Assembly (NCBI RefSeq): GCF_001650635.1
Contig: NZ_LWQU01000104.1
Coordinates: 1 to 64,000 of the forward strand
Direction of reading: 5' to 3'
Source: Magnetospirillum moscoviense
GTDB taxonomy: Bacteria; Pseudomonadota; Alphaproteobacteria; Rhodospirillales; Magnetospirillaceae
DNA: 64,000 nucleotides
A program made the translations under genes and the position numbers. The notes under the pieces were generated by a model. The model was not told the origin of the DNA and did not search any database. It saw only the letters and a list, made by a program, of their open reading frames with translations. Below are positions 15,843 through 24,473 of the stretch, one piece after another (position 1 is the stretch's first letter; each line of letters starts with the position of its first letter).

Positions 15843-17387
15843 ATGCTGTTCAACTCATTCGAGTTTCTTTTCCTGTTCCTGCCGGTGACGCTGGCGGTGT
15901 TCTTCGCCCTGGGGCGGACCGGCCGTACCGTCGCTGCCGAAACCTGGCTTCTGGTCGTCTCGGTGCTGTTCTATGCGTGGTGGGACTGGCGCAATCTGCC
16001 GATCCTGACGCTGTCCATCGCCGTCAATTTCCTGATCGGCCGCCGTCTGGCCCTGTTCGCCGCCATCGATTCACCGGCCTTGCGGCGAACGTGGCTGATC
16101 GCGGGAATCGGCGCCAACCTGACGGCGCTGGGCTATTTCAAGTATGCCGCCTTTCTGGCCGACGGTTTGGTTCCGTTGGTCGATATGCGCGCCGCCGCCG
16201 CCGGCATCGAGCTGCCGCTGGGCATATCGTTCTTCACCTTCACCCAGACCGCCTTCCTGATCGATGCCTACCGTCGTCAGGTCTGCGAGGCCAATCCCCT
16301 GCATTACGGCCTGTTCGTCACCTATTTCCCCCATCTGATCGCCGGCCCGATCCTGCACCACAAAGACATGATGCCGCAGTTCGCCGAGCCGGAAACCTAC
16401 CGGATCCGGCCCCACGACCTGGCGGTTGGCCTGACGGTCTTCGCCATCGGCCTGTTCAAGAAGGTGGGACTAGCCGACCACGTGGCGCCCACCGCCAGCG
16501 CGGTGTTCGAGGCCGCACGGGATGGGACGGCGCTGACTCTGGGCGACGCCTGGCTGGGGGCGCTGTGCTACACCTTGCAGATCTATTTCGACTTTTCCGG
16601 CTATTCGGACATGGCGCTGGGGCTGGCCCGGGTGATCGGCGTCCGCTTCCCGTTGAACTTCAATTCGCCGTACCAGGCCCTGTCGATCGTCGATTTCTGG
16701 CGGCGCTGGCATATGACCCTATCGCGCTTCCTGCGCGACTATCTGTATTTCCCGCTGGGCGGCAACCGCCGGGGCAGCGCCCGGCGCCACGTCAACCTGA
16801 TGCTGACCATGCTGCTGGGCGGATTGTGGCACGGGGCCAATTGGACCTTCGTGATTTGGGGCGGGCTGCACGGACTTTATCTGATGGTCAATCATGCCTG
16901 GCATGGGCTGCAGGACCGGATGGGCCGCCGCCTGCTGACCGGTGCCGGCGGGCGGCTGGTTGCCGGGACGCTGACCTTCGTGGCGGTGATGGTGGCCTGG
17001 GTGTTCTTCCGGGCCGACTCGGTGGTCTCGGCCGGGCGCGTCCTGACGGCGATGGCCGGTCTGGATCAGCTGCGCCTGCCGCGCCGGGTGGCCGATCTGC
17101 CTGGGGCTGGCTGGCTGGAGGCGCACGGTGTACAATTCGGCGCGGTGTTCAGCGAGCAGGTCGTGACCACGCCGCTGGAGACGTCCGCTCTTGCCGCGCT
17201 GCTGCTGCTAATCTGCTGGCTGATGCCCAACACCCAACGGATCGTGCCCGAGATCGCCCTGGACCCGCGTGATGAATCCTGGCGGTGGCGCCCGGTTCCG
17301 TCGTGGGCGGCGGTGGTCGGCTTGATGCTGGCGGCGGGAATCCTGGGAATGTCGCAGGTCAGCGAATTCATCTACTTCAATTTCTGA
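15843..17387 (+). CDS. MBOAT O-acyltransferase (AlgI-like)
   Basis: A 514-residue polytopic protein of the AlgI/DltB-type membrane-bound O-acyltransferases. The conserved catalytic-channel histidine is His330 in GGLWHGANW. The upstream family signature FYFDFSGYSDMA-like stretch, PLNFNSPY and DFWRRWHMTLS are all present. In AlgI systems the protein passes acyl groups (usually acetyl) across the inner membrane to a periplasmic SGNH partner that modifies the polysaccharide. Here the partner starts 13 bases downstream. The length fits the family. The acyl donor and acceptor are not evident. Confidence 0.9.
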   Translation: MLFNSFEFLFLFLPVTLAVFFALGRTGRTVAAETWLLVVSVLFYAWWDWRNLPILTLSIAVNFLIGRRLALFAAIDSPALRRTWLIAGIGANLTALGYFKYAAFLADGLVPLVDMRAAAAGIELPLGISFFTFTQTAFLIDAYRRQVCEANPLHYGLFVTYFPHLIAGPILHHKDMMPQFAEPETYRIRPHDLAVGLTVFAIGLFKKVGLADHVAPTASAVFEAARDGTALTLGDAWLGALCYTLQIYFDFSGYSDMALGLARVIGVRFPLNFNSPYQALSIVDFWRRWHMTLSRFLRDYLYFPLGGNRRGSARRHVNLMLTMLLGGLWHGANWTFVIWGGLHGLYLMVNHAWHGLQDRMGRRLLTGAGGRLVAGTLTFVAVMVAWVFFRADSVVSAGRVLTAMAGLDQLRLPRRVADLPGAGWLEAHGVQFGAVFSEQVVTTPLETSALAALLLLICWLMPNTQRIVPEIALDPRDESWRWRPVPSWAAVVGLMLAAGILGMSQVSEFIYFNF

Positions 17388-17400
17388 GCAGGTCGCGGTA

Positions 17401-18327
17401 ATGCAGATTTCCTCCCCCGCCGGTTACCTGCGGATCGCCCTGTCGGTCGCCGCCGCGGCATGCGCGGCGGCTGCGGCGCTGACGGCGACGGTCGATCCGT
17501 TCGGTCGGCTGGGCCGCGCGCCGTGGGGGCTTTACGCGTCCAGCGAGCGCGACGCCAAGCCGCATCTGGCCCGATTGGGTGGTCACGACGCCCTGATCAT
17601 CGGTTCCAGCAAGACCGCCATCATCGACCCGGCGATGCTGCCGCCGCCCTGGCGCTTTCTCAACGCGTCGTTTGCCTCGGCGGTGCCCGAGGAGATCGCC
17701 GAATTTCTCGACGGCTACGTCGGCCAGACACGGCTGGTTCTGATCGGGCTGGATTTCTACATGATGAACGAACGGGGCTTTCCGGCCAGCCGGGGCGCCT
17801 TCGCGGCGCGCGAGGGCCAGGCGGTCGCCAGCTACCTGCTCAGCGGTCCGGCCGCCGTCGCCAGCCTGGACACGCTGTGGCGGGCCGCGGTCAAAGGCGA
17901 ACCTCCGGGCGTGGCCGTCCCCGCCGGCAACCGGGTGAAGGCCGCCGATGCGCCGGGGGCGCGGATCGACGACCAGGCGACCTTGGCCATGTTACGGGCC
18001 CGCCATTACCATGATGTCCGTTATGCTGAGTGGCGGCTGGCCCACTTGGCAGAGACCGTCCAGCGCCTGCAAGCGCGCGGTGTGACCGTCAAGGTGTTCA
18101 TCAATCCGCTGGCACCGGTGATCCTCGAGCTGCTGAGATCCCTGCCGGCCTGGCCGGATTTCCTGCGGTTCCGTGCCGACGTGGCGCGATACTTTCCGGG
18201 GTCGAAGGATCTGTCGTGGTCGGATCTGTCCGACCGGAGCGGCTTCTATGCCGCCGATCCGTTCCATTACAAACCCGAGATCGGCCGTCGGTTGGTTGCC
18301 GCGATCCTGGACGAGGCGGCGCCGTGA
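17401..18327 (+). CDS. Membrane-anchored SGNH-type acyltransferase partner of the MBOAT protein
   Basis: A 308-residue protein with an N-terminal hydrophobic segment (about 10-28) and a periplasmic domain. The nucleophile region is GSSKT (Gly68-Ser69-Ser70) and the C-terminal Asp286-x-x-His289 (DPFHY) completes an SGNH/AlgJ-like triad. Proteins coded next to MBOAT acyltransferases (AlgJ/AlgX, DltD-like) take the acyl group and place it on the glycan. It follows the MBOAT gene after 13 bases and overlaps the flippase-like gene by GTGA. Overall similarity to AlgJ is weak by eye; the assignment rests on motifs and context. Confidence 0.7.
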   Translation: MQISSPAGYLRIALSVAAAACAAAAALTATVDPFGRLGRAPWGLYASSERDAKPHLARLGGHDALIIGSSKTAIIDPAMLPPPWRFLNASFASAVPEEIAEFLDGYVGQTRLVLIGLDFYMMNERGFPASRGAFAAREGQAVASYLLSGPAAVASLDTLWRAAVKGEPPGVAVPAGNRVKAADAPGARIDDQATLAMLRARHYHDVRYAEWRLAHLAETVQRLQARGVTVKVFINPLAPVILELLRSLPAWPDFLRFRADVARYFPGSKDLSWSDLSDRSGFYAADPFHYKPEIGRRLVAAILDEAAP

Positions 18328-19307
18328 CCGCCCCGGAATCGTCGCGCCGGAAGGTTTGGCTGCGGCTGATCGCAGCATTGGTCATCACCGCCGCCATGAC
18401 CGCCGTGATCGCCGCCAAGGTCGATATCGGCGCCATCGGCGGGCATCTGACCGCCGCCCGGCCGGGCTGGTTGGTGGCGGCGGCATTGTTGGTGCCGGTG
18501 ATCAGCCTGCTGCGCGGAATCCGCCTGGCCATCGTCGTCCGGCGGCCGCCGACACCGCCCTTGCTGGCCATTTCGGTGCTGCACAATTTCGTTGCCTCGG
18601 TGGCGCCGATGCGGTCGGGCGAGCTGGCCTTGCCGTTGCTCCTGCGGCGGTTGGGCATCGATGCCTGGCATTCGGCCGGGCTGTTGCTGGCTCTGCGCGG
18701 CTACGATCTGCTGGCGGTGTTGTTCTTCGGCGGTCTCGCCACGGTCTGGCTGGGGCCGGACATCCCGGCCTTGCGCCCGTTGGCGCCGGCCGCTTTGGTG
18801 TTGGCCATCGGCGCCACCTTGACGGCGCTGCTGCTGCCGCGGGTGGTGGCCGCCCTGCACCGCCTGGTGGCGTCATTCGCCGAGCGTCCCTGGATGGCCC
18901 GCCTGGACCGACCGCTGTGCGGCATCCTCAGCGGATTCGATCGGCGTCGCGGTTTGTGGGTCCTTTATCTGGTCAGCCTGCTGACCTTTGCGGTCAACTT
19001 CACCTTCTTCCATTGGTGCGCCATCGCGCTTGGCGCCGACCAGCAGCCGATGGTGACGATGTTCTGCGGTTGCGCTGCGGTTCTGGCCTTCGTTCTGCCC
19101 ATTAACGGACTGGCCAGTTTCGGTCCGATCCAGGGGGCGTGGACGGCGACGGCGGCGCTGGCCGGCGTGCCGGCGGACCTGGCCTTCGCCACCAGCGTCT
19201 TGATGCATGCCTTGTTTTTGGCGGTCTCGGGGGGGCTGGCTCTGATTTCCCTAATGTTCTTGCCTCGCCCAGACTTATATAATAAGTCTAGCACTGGTGC
19301 CATTTGA
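18324..19307 (+). CDS. Flippase-like integral membrane protein (LPG-synthase TM / AglD family)
   Basis: A 327-residue protein that is almost entirely membrane helices (about eight). It contains the family's conserved APMRSGELALP stretch near residues 94-104, and a glycine-rich GLASFGPIQGAW segment near 270. The family (UPF0104/LPG_synthase_TM, lacking the catalytic domain of MprF) includes AglD-associated and hopanoid-linked proteins. In glycan loci it is proposed to move lipid-linked sugars across the inner membrane. The GTG at 18324 overlaps the preceding stop. It could serve the polyprenyl-phosphate sugar made by the GT2 at 14.8 kb. Its 3' end contains an AT-rich palindrome. Confidence 0.75.
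   Translation: MTAPESSRRKVWLRLIAALVITAAMTAVIAAKVDIGAIGGHLTAARPGWLVAAALLVPVISLLRGIRLAIVVRRPPTPPLLAISVLHNFVASVAPMRSGELALPLLLRRLGIDAWHSAGLLLALRGYDLLAVLFFGGLATVWLGPDIPALRPLAPAALVLAIGATLTALLLPRVVAALHRLVASFAERPWMARLDRPLCGILSGFDRRRGLWVLYLVSLLTFAVNFTFFHWCAIALGADQQPMVTMFCGCAAVLAFVLPINGLASFGPIQGAWTATAALAGVPADLAFATSVLMHALFLAVSGGLALISLMFLPRPDLYNKSSTGAI
19271..19289 (+). promoter_or_regulatory. Perfect 19-bp AT-rich palindrome containing TATAAT, candidate promoter/operator
   Basis: AGACTTAT (19271-19278) and ATAAGTCT (19282-19289) flank a 3-base centre, and a consensus -10 TATAAT sits at 19278-19283. The -35 is poor (TGTTCT at 19255-19260, 17-base spacer). It lies in the last codons of the flippase-like gene and may drive the SGNH hydrolase at 19409. 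A second imperfect repeat (CGTGTTC 19325-19331, GAACACG 19346-19352) lies in the 101-base gap that follows. No T-run supports termination. Confidence 0.4.
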
Positions 19308-19408
19308 TATAGGCTATATGATAGCGTGTTCGCACACCTTTGCGTGAACACGGATGCGCCACGTCACAATGGACTGCCTTGGGTTGTCAATCGTGGCGTT
19401 CGATAGAG

Positions 19409-20578
19409 ATGGCAAGACTTAAAGCCTTTTTGCGCCTGTGTATCGCCAATGGGGTGGTGCTGGCCGTTTTGTTGGCGGTCCTTAACGGGTTCTGCTGGGT
19501 TCTGATTTCCGGCTACAACACCGTCCGCTACGACATTCTGGAAGTAGCGTCGGACTCCCGGGCAGAATTGCCCGTTTATGACGATCGAGCCTTGGCCCGG
19601 CAAATCTACCAGGAACATCGTGCCATCCCGGTCCGCTTCCGCTCGTATGTCGATTGGCGCAGAGAGCCTTATCAAGGCCGCCATACGACGGTCGATGCCG
19701 GCGGCAGCCGTCGCCATTTCGAGCCATCTGTACCCTTATCCGGCAAGACCATAGGCGTCTTCGGCGGGTCAACCGTTTGGGGGACGGGGGTCGCCGATGC
19801 CGATACCATCCCAGCTCAGTTGCAGGCCGCTTTGCCGGGTGTCGTCGTGTTCAACGAGGGAGAATCCGGCTATATGAGCCGGAATAGCCTGGACCGTCTG
19901 ATCAACCTTGCTAACCAGAACCAGATGCCAGACGTCGTAATCTTCTATGATGGCGTCAACGACATCGAGCATCAGTGCGAGCCGGGCTCAAGAATCAACG
20001 CCCATCATTTCGAGGACCAGATCAACCGGGGCCTGGAATGGCAGGCGCAGGGCAAAGGGCAGAGTCTTGCCGTGATGCTTGGACGAATTGGTGACATGGT
20101 GTTTCTCGAACATACCCGAGACATGGCCCAACGCATCGTCAAGCGAAGCCGGATGATGGCTGGCAAAGAGGGTGTCCAAGCCATCGAAGTTCACTGGATG
20201 TGTGCGGGCGATTCCCGGCGTACCCGCCAAGTCGTGTCCACCTTGATCGAAAACTGGCGCATTGCCCACGCCATCGTAACCGCCCGGGGAGGGCATTTTC
20301 TGGCGGTCTTGCAGCCCAACGCCTATATCGGCCGTCACCGGACCGACTACTTGACCCTGGATGATCGGCAGCGAGCCGAGTATCTGGCCGTTTACGCCGA
20401 GCTGCGCCGCCAGTTGGCGGAGCGGCCAATGTCCTGGGTGGTCGATTTCACTGATAGCCTCGATGTTCTGGCGGAAAATCCGGTCTTTACCGACTTCTGC
20501 CATTTAGGGGTGGCGGGCAATCGCCAGGTGGCACAGCGTCTGCTGGCGCAGGTCAAACCACTTCTTGGTGGTGGCTGA
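19409..20578 (+). CDS. SGNH/GDSL hydrolase-like protein with N-terminal membrane anchor
   Basis: A 389-residue protein. A hydrophobic helix at about 10-35 would anchor it in the inner membrane with the catalytic domain outside. SGNH blocks are visible: the nucleophile Ser121 in FGGSTVWG, the block III-like YDGVNDIEH, and Asp362-x-x-His365 (DFCHLG). These enzymes hydrolyse or transfer ester-linked acyl groups. With the MBOAT pair upstream, it could remove or add O-acetyl groups on the glycan. I chose the ATG at 19409, since the longer frame adds a non-hydrophobic Cys/Trp-rich tail before the anchor. It has weaker GC bias in places than its neighbours. Confidence 0.75.
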   Translation: MARLKAFLRLCIANGVVLAVLLAVLNGFCWVLISGYNTVRYDILEVASDSRAELPVYDDRALARQIYQEHRAIPVRFRSYVDWRREPYQGRHTTVDAGGSRRHFEPSVPLSGKTIGVFGGSTVWGTGVADADTIPAQLQAALPGVVVFNEGESGYMSRNSLDRLINLANQNQMPDVVIFYDGVNDIEHQCEPGSRINAHHFEDQINRGLEWQAQGKGQSLAVMLGRIGDMVFLEHTRDMAQRIVKRSRMMAGKEGVQAIEVHWMCAGDSRRTRQVVSTLIENWRIAHAIVTARGGHFLAVLQPNAYIGRHRTDYLTLDDRQRAEYLAVYAELRRQLAERPMSWVVDFTDSLDVLAENPVFTDFCHLGVAGNRQVAQRLLAQVKPLLGGG

Positions 20579-20658
20579 ATCCGGTCGGTCGCCCCGGCGA
20601 TGTCCCCACACAGGATGTGGTGGATTTGCGGTTCGCTGCCATGCAATACTCCGCCCCC

Positions 20659-22176
20659 ATGAAAATACTCTTCGTCACATCCCACCTGTTCTATTCCGAG
20701 CCCTTGGGCGTCATGCTGTTGTCGGCGATCGCCAAGCGAAAGGGCCACCAGACGCGGCTATGCGTCCTGACCCGCCAGTCGATGGAAGAAGCGTTGCGCG
20801 AGTTCGAACCCGACGTGATCGGCTATTCGACGATTACCGCCAACGAACAGTTCTTCATCGATGGCGACAATGAGGTGAAGGACTATATGCGCCAAACCGG
20901 GCGCAAGGTCTGGCGCGTCATGGGGGGGCCGCATCCGACCTACTTCCCGGAAGTCCTCGACAAGATGGGCCTTGATGCCATCGTCGTCGGGCACGGCGAC
21001 AACGCCTTGCCGGCGATCTTGGACCGGATCGAAGCCGGGCAGGATTTCTCCGGCATCCCCAACGTGCTGCAATCCTCGGGCGACACCTTGATCAAGGAAG
21101 TGATCGAGGATCTGGACTCGCTGCCGTTCCTCGACCGCTCGCTGATCTATGACTTCGATCCCAACCTGCAGCGTGTCGGCATCCGGTCGTTCCAGACCCA
21201 GCGGGGCTGCCCCTACAAGTGCACCTATTGCTTCAATCACGCCTTCAACCGAATGTTCAAGGGCGATGGCCGCAAGCTGTTCGTCCGCCGGTCGGTGGAT
21301 CACCTGCTGGCCGAAATCAAGCATGTCCGCGAGACCTATCCGCAATTGCGGTTCATCCGCTTCTCGGACGATGTGTTCGCGATTCGCGCCGATGCTTGGC
21401 TGGAAGAATTCGCCGAGCGCTATTCGGCGGAAATCGGTCTGCCGTTCTATTGCCTGATCCGCGCGGATGGGTTGACCGACGATGTTGGCCGGCTGCTGAA
21501 GAAGGCCGGCTGCTGTTCGGTGTCGATGTCCATCGAGACCGGCGTGCTCGAGGCCCGGATGACCGTGCTCAAGCGCAACATGCCGGACAAGGTGATGCTG
21601 GACGCCTATGAGGTGTCGCGCAAATACGGCATCTATACCCATTCCAACACCATGCTGGGGCTGCCCGGGACGACGTTGGAAGACGATTTCACCTCGATCA
21701 ACTTCGCCCGCAAGGCGTCGCCGACGGCGACGACCTTCAGCGTGTTCTGCCCGTTCCCCAAAACGGAACTGACCGAATATGCCAAGCTGAAGAATGTTCT
21801 TCCGGATGATTTCGACTACAACAATACGTATAGAAACGAATCCGTCCTGACGAACTACACCCCGATCGAGCGCCGGATCCAGGTCAATCTGGTCTATCTT
21901 GGCCCGATCTTCTGCAATCTTCCCGATTTCATGCAGCCGATGCTGAAGCCATTGGCCAGCCTGCCGATCACCAGCGTCTATAATTTCATCGGGTCCATCT
22001 TCAACACGTACCTGCTGAGCTTCCGGATCTTCCGGGGCGCGCAGCCGTCCGACCCGGTCAGCTGGATCAAGGCCGCCTGGCGGGCCGTCTATTACTACTT
22101 CTTCAGCGGCCAGAAGCAGAAGCGGCGCAACAAGACCGCTTCGGTGGCGACCGCCGCGACGGACGCCGCGTCGTAA
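20659..22176 (+). CDS. B12-binding-type radical SAM protein (second copy)
   Basis: A 505-residue protein with an N-terminal Rossmann-like cobalamin-binding-type domain (about 1-140) and a radical SAM core with Cys184, Cys188 and Cys191 (RGCPYKCTYC). The C-terminal 140 residues are partly hydrophobic (around 430-480) and end in a basic tail. Known relatives include SAM-dependent C-methylases and oxygen-independent cyclases. The substrate here is unknown. It is distinct from the copy at 4.4 kb. Starts at ATG 20641 or ATG 20659 are both possible; I favour 20659 (MKILFVTS), typical of the family. Transcription ends at the hairpin just downstream. Confidence 0.82.
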   Translation: MKILFVTSHLFYSEPLGVMLLSAIAKRKGHQTRLCVLTRQSMEEALREFEPDVIGYSTITANEQFFIDGDNEVKDYMRQTGRKVWRVMGGPHPTYFPEVLDKMGLDAIVVGHGDNALPAILDRIEAGQDFSGIPNVLQSSGDTLIKEVIEDLDSLPFLDRSLIYDFDPNLQRVGIRSFQTQRGCPYKCTYCFNHAFNRMFKGDGRKLFVRRSVDHLLAEIKHVRETYPQLRFIRFSDDVFAIRADAWLEEFAERYSAEIGLPFYCLIRADGLTDDVGRLLKKAGCCSVSMSIETGVLEARMTVLKRNMPDKVMLDAYEVSRKYGIYTHSNTMLGLPGTTLEDDFTSINFARKASPTATTFSVFCPFPKTELTEYAKLKNVLPDDFDYNNTYRNESVLTNYTPIERRIQVNLVYLGPIFCNLPDFMQPMLKPLASLPITSVYNFIGSIFNTYLLSFRIFRGAQPSDPVSWIKAAWRAVYYYFFSGQKQKRRNKTASVATAATDAAS

Positions 22177-22192
22177 TCACGGGATCGGATCG

Positions 22193-22223
22193 AAAGCTGG
22201 GGCTTCAGCGAAGCCCCAGCTTT
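22193..22223. terminator. Strong intrinsic terminator between convergent genes
   Basis: A perfect hairpin with 14-base arms, AAAGCTGGGGCTTC (22193-22206) and GAAGCCCCAGCTTT (22210-22223), has a 3-base loop and four T at its right edge on the plus strand. It follows the radical SAM stop by 17 bases and overlaps the last codons and stop of the minus-strand membrane-protein gene (22205-22207). It probably stops transcription from the left and perhaps from both sides. It is the clearest terminator in the window. Confidence 0.85.
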
Positions 22224-24370
22224 TCCCGTAGCCTGGGTCGATGATAGCGAAGTTCGACCGCACGGGTGCCGGCCGGAATGGCCATCGCCATCTGGGCGCC
22301 GTTGACCGGCTGAAGAACCACCGGATTCCCGTCGATCTTGGCGCTCCAATACGGCGAGAACGGGATCGACACGACAACCACGCCGCCATCGGGGGCATCG
22401 ACCCGGGCGTCGATTCCGTCGGTCACCAGATCGAAGCCCACCACAGACAGACTGTTGGTCGGCCGCAGGCTGGCCAGGGTGTCCTCGGCGGCGACGATGC
22501 CGCCGTCCGGTCCATGCCGGCGGACCAGTTCATAGAATCCGGGATGACGGTCGTTGTCGGAACTGGCGACGGCGTAGCGCGCGGGATACAGCCGGGGCGC
22601 CGGACTGCCGATGGCATAGACCCTGATCGCCGGAGCCGACACCATCTCGCGCAGATAGCCCAGGACGCGCTGACCGACAGGATCGGTGCGGCGGCTGGGC
22701 AGGTCCTGGTCGGGCGGCGGTCCCCAGACCTGGCGGACATCGGCCCCGGTCAGGGGGAGCGCGCTCAGGACATAGCCGACATTGACCAGGCGCAACATCG
22801 CCAGGTCGGCATGCCCGGTCAGGTCGATGCTGGCGCAGCATTTCATGTCCAAAGCCGCGGTTTCCAGCGTGATATAGCTGGATTCGGCGTCGCCGGGATG
22901 CTTGAGGACGGCATGCAGCCAGAAATACGAATAATTGGTCAGGTTCAGATTGAACATTCCGTCGAAGCTGCTTAATCCGGCGGCGGCGGCCAGGTTGTTC
23001 GGCAGGCGATAGGGCACGGTCACCACCCGCACCGGTTCGGTGGTGGGCAACCGGATGGCGGCCACGTTTTCCAGCCCGGCGACGTCGTTGGCCAGACCGC
23101 CCAGGCTGACCCAGGTGCTGAGATTGTAGGCCTTGCACCAAACGAGATTGGCGACGGCCAATCCGCCGACGGCCGCGAACACGGCATGGCGGGCGCGCCG
23201 CTGGCCGGCAGCCGCCAGCGCGCCGGTGCCAAGGCAGACTGCCATCAGGGCCAGGATGTCCAGGGACAGCCGGACCCGATCCCAATTCAGGCTGGCCAGC
23301 GGCTTCAGCTTGCCCATGGCGGCCCACGGCAGGTTCTGGATGACCAGCCCGCCGACGGCGCTGACCAGCAGGACCACCGCCATCCGTTTCCATTGGGGCG
23401 ACCGCGCCAGCCACAGCGCGGCCAGGCCCAGCCACAGGCAGGCGATGCGGTGATCGGCAAGGTCGGTGATCTGGATCAGCGCGTGAACCACGGTATCGAC
23501 CGGGGCGAGCGTCAGCACGGTTTCCGCCGAGCGGAAGGCATAGGGCGACAATTGCGCCTTGGCCCACAAGGATTCGTGCCAGTTCAGGACCAGCAGGCCG
23601 CCCAGGGCGGCGATCCCCATCATGCTTTTCAGCGGCCGGCAGCGCGGCACCATTGCCAGCGACAGGGCCAAGGCGCCAACGGCCGCCATGCCGCTATGGG
23701 TGGGCGTGCTGGAGATGGTGTGCAGCAGGCCGATCCCGATCAGCGGCGGCCAATAATTCCGGCGCGCCGAGCGTCCCACCGCCAGGTGGATCAACAGCGG
23801 GATCAGGGCAAAACCCAGGCCGTGAACCCAGGTCAGCTTGACGAAATACTGGTTGCTCAGGGTGTAGACCGCCGCCACCGCCAGCGCCAGCAGCCGGTCG
23901 GCGCCCAACGACCTGCGCGCGAGCAGGTACATGCCGACCAGGGCCACCCCTTCCTGGGCGATGCGCAAGATCGCGCTGGTCGCCCACAGGGGCAGGACCG
24001 ACAGCAGAAGGCGGTCGAGCGCCACATATTGTCCGGTGAACAATCCCAGGGCGGCGACGTCGTTTCCGCCGGCGAAGGCATGCGCGAACTGTCCGCCCGG
24101 ATGCCGATCGACCAGATAGGTCTGCACCAGGGGGGTGAAATCCAGATCGGCATAGGTGGCGAGATAGGAGGCCGGCCCCAGAATCCAGAATTCCAGGCTC
24201 GCCAGGGCGGTCCAGCCGATCATCAGGACCCGGGCGCCGTGGCGGGACGGCTCGGCCGGCGGGCGGCTGAGCAGTCCGGCGACGGTCAGCGCCAGAGCGG
24301 CCAGAGCGACAGTCGCAAGCGTCAGACCGTACGAGGTCGTGGGAAGGGTGGGGAACATACCGGCTTTCAT
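22205..24370 (-). CDS. Large polytopic membrane protein, YfhO-like (putative GT-C fold)
   Basis: A 721-residue protein with about twelve membrane helices in the first 470 residues, then a periplasmic-type domain. The extreme C-terminal β-domain contains SPYWSAKIDGNPV, the hallmark seen in YfhO-family proteins, which use polyprenyl-phosphate sugars to glycosylate wall or lipid polymers. Conserved acidic residues in the first loops (ADLDF near residue 75, GGNDV near 101) could be the GT-C catalytic site. It stands alone on the minus strand, diverging from the regulator at 24.47 kb by 103 bases. It might transfer the sugar loaded by one of the two GT2 enzymes. Starts at ATG 24370 or four codons later are both possible. 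Confidence 0.65.
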   Translation of the reverse strand: MKAGMFPTLPTTSYGLTLATVALAALALTVAGLLSRPPAEPSRHGARVLMIGWTALASLEFWILGPASYLATYADLDFTPLVQTYLVDRHPGGQFAHAFAGGNDVAALGLFTGQYVALDRLLLSVLPLWATSAILRIAQEGVALVGMYLLARRSLGADRLLALAVAAVYTLSNQYFVKLTWVHGLGFALIPLLIHLAVGRSARRNYWPPLIGIGLLHTISSTPTHSGMAAVGALALSLAMVPRCRPLKSMMGIAALGGLLVLNWHESLWAKAQLSPYAFRSAETVLTLAPVDTVVHALIQITDLADHRIACLWLGLAALWLARSPQWKRMAVVLLVSAVGGLVIQNLPWAAMGKLKPLASLNWDRVRLSLDILALMAVCLGTGALAAAGQRRARHAVFAAVGGLAVANLVWCKAYNLSTWVSLGGLANDVAGLENVAAIRLPTTEPVRVVTVPYRLPNNLAAAAGLSSFDGMFNLNLTNYSYFWLHAVLKHPGDAESSYITLETAALDMKCCASIDLTGHADLAMLRLVNVGYVLSALPLTGADVRQVWGPPPDQDLPSRRTDPVGQRVLGYLREMVSAPAIRVYAIGSPAPRLYPARYAVASSDNDRHPGFYELVRRHGPDGGIVAAEDTLASLRPTNSLSVVGFDLVTDGIDARVDAPDGGVVVVSIPFSPYWSAKIDGNPVVLQPVNGAQMAMAIPAGTRAVELRYHRPRLREKLGLR

Positions 24371-24420
24371 GCCGCATCGGCGGCCAGGGCAGCAAGACCA
24401 AAATGCGGCCGGGCGACGGA

Positions 24421-24450
24421 TTGACGTTCATGGGATGAACATGGTATGGC
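24421..24450 (+). promoter_or_regulatory. Candidate promoter with perfect inverted repeat in the spacer (operator of the 40-kb run)
   Basis: TTGACG (24421-24426) and TATGGC (24445-24450) are 18 bases apart. Between and overlapping them lies a perfect inverted repeat, GTTCAT (24426-24431) and ATGAAC (24435-24440), around GGG. Transcription would begin about 17 bases before the regulator's ATG at 24474. A repressor bound here would block RNA polymerase; the winged-helix protein encoded next is the obvious candidate. Confidence 0.5.
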
Positions 24451-24473
24451 TGGGCCTCCTTGCCGGGGTACCC

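Noticed and set aside
22205-24431. Overlapping plus-strand open frames antisense to the YfhO-like gene
   Set aside because: They lack any recognisable family and have the Gln/Arg/Gly/His-rich make-up of antisense frames in GC-rich DNA, while the minus-strand product has regular membrane helices and a family C-terminus.
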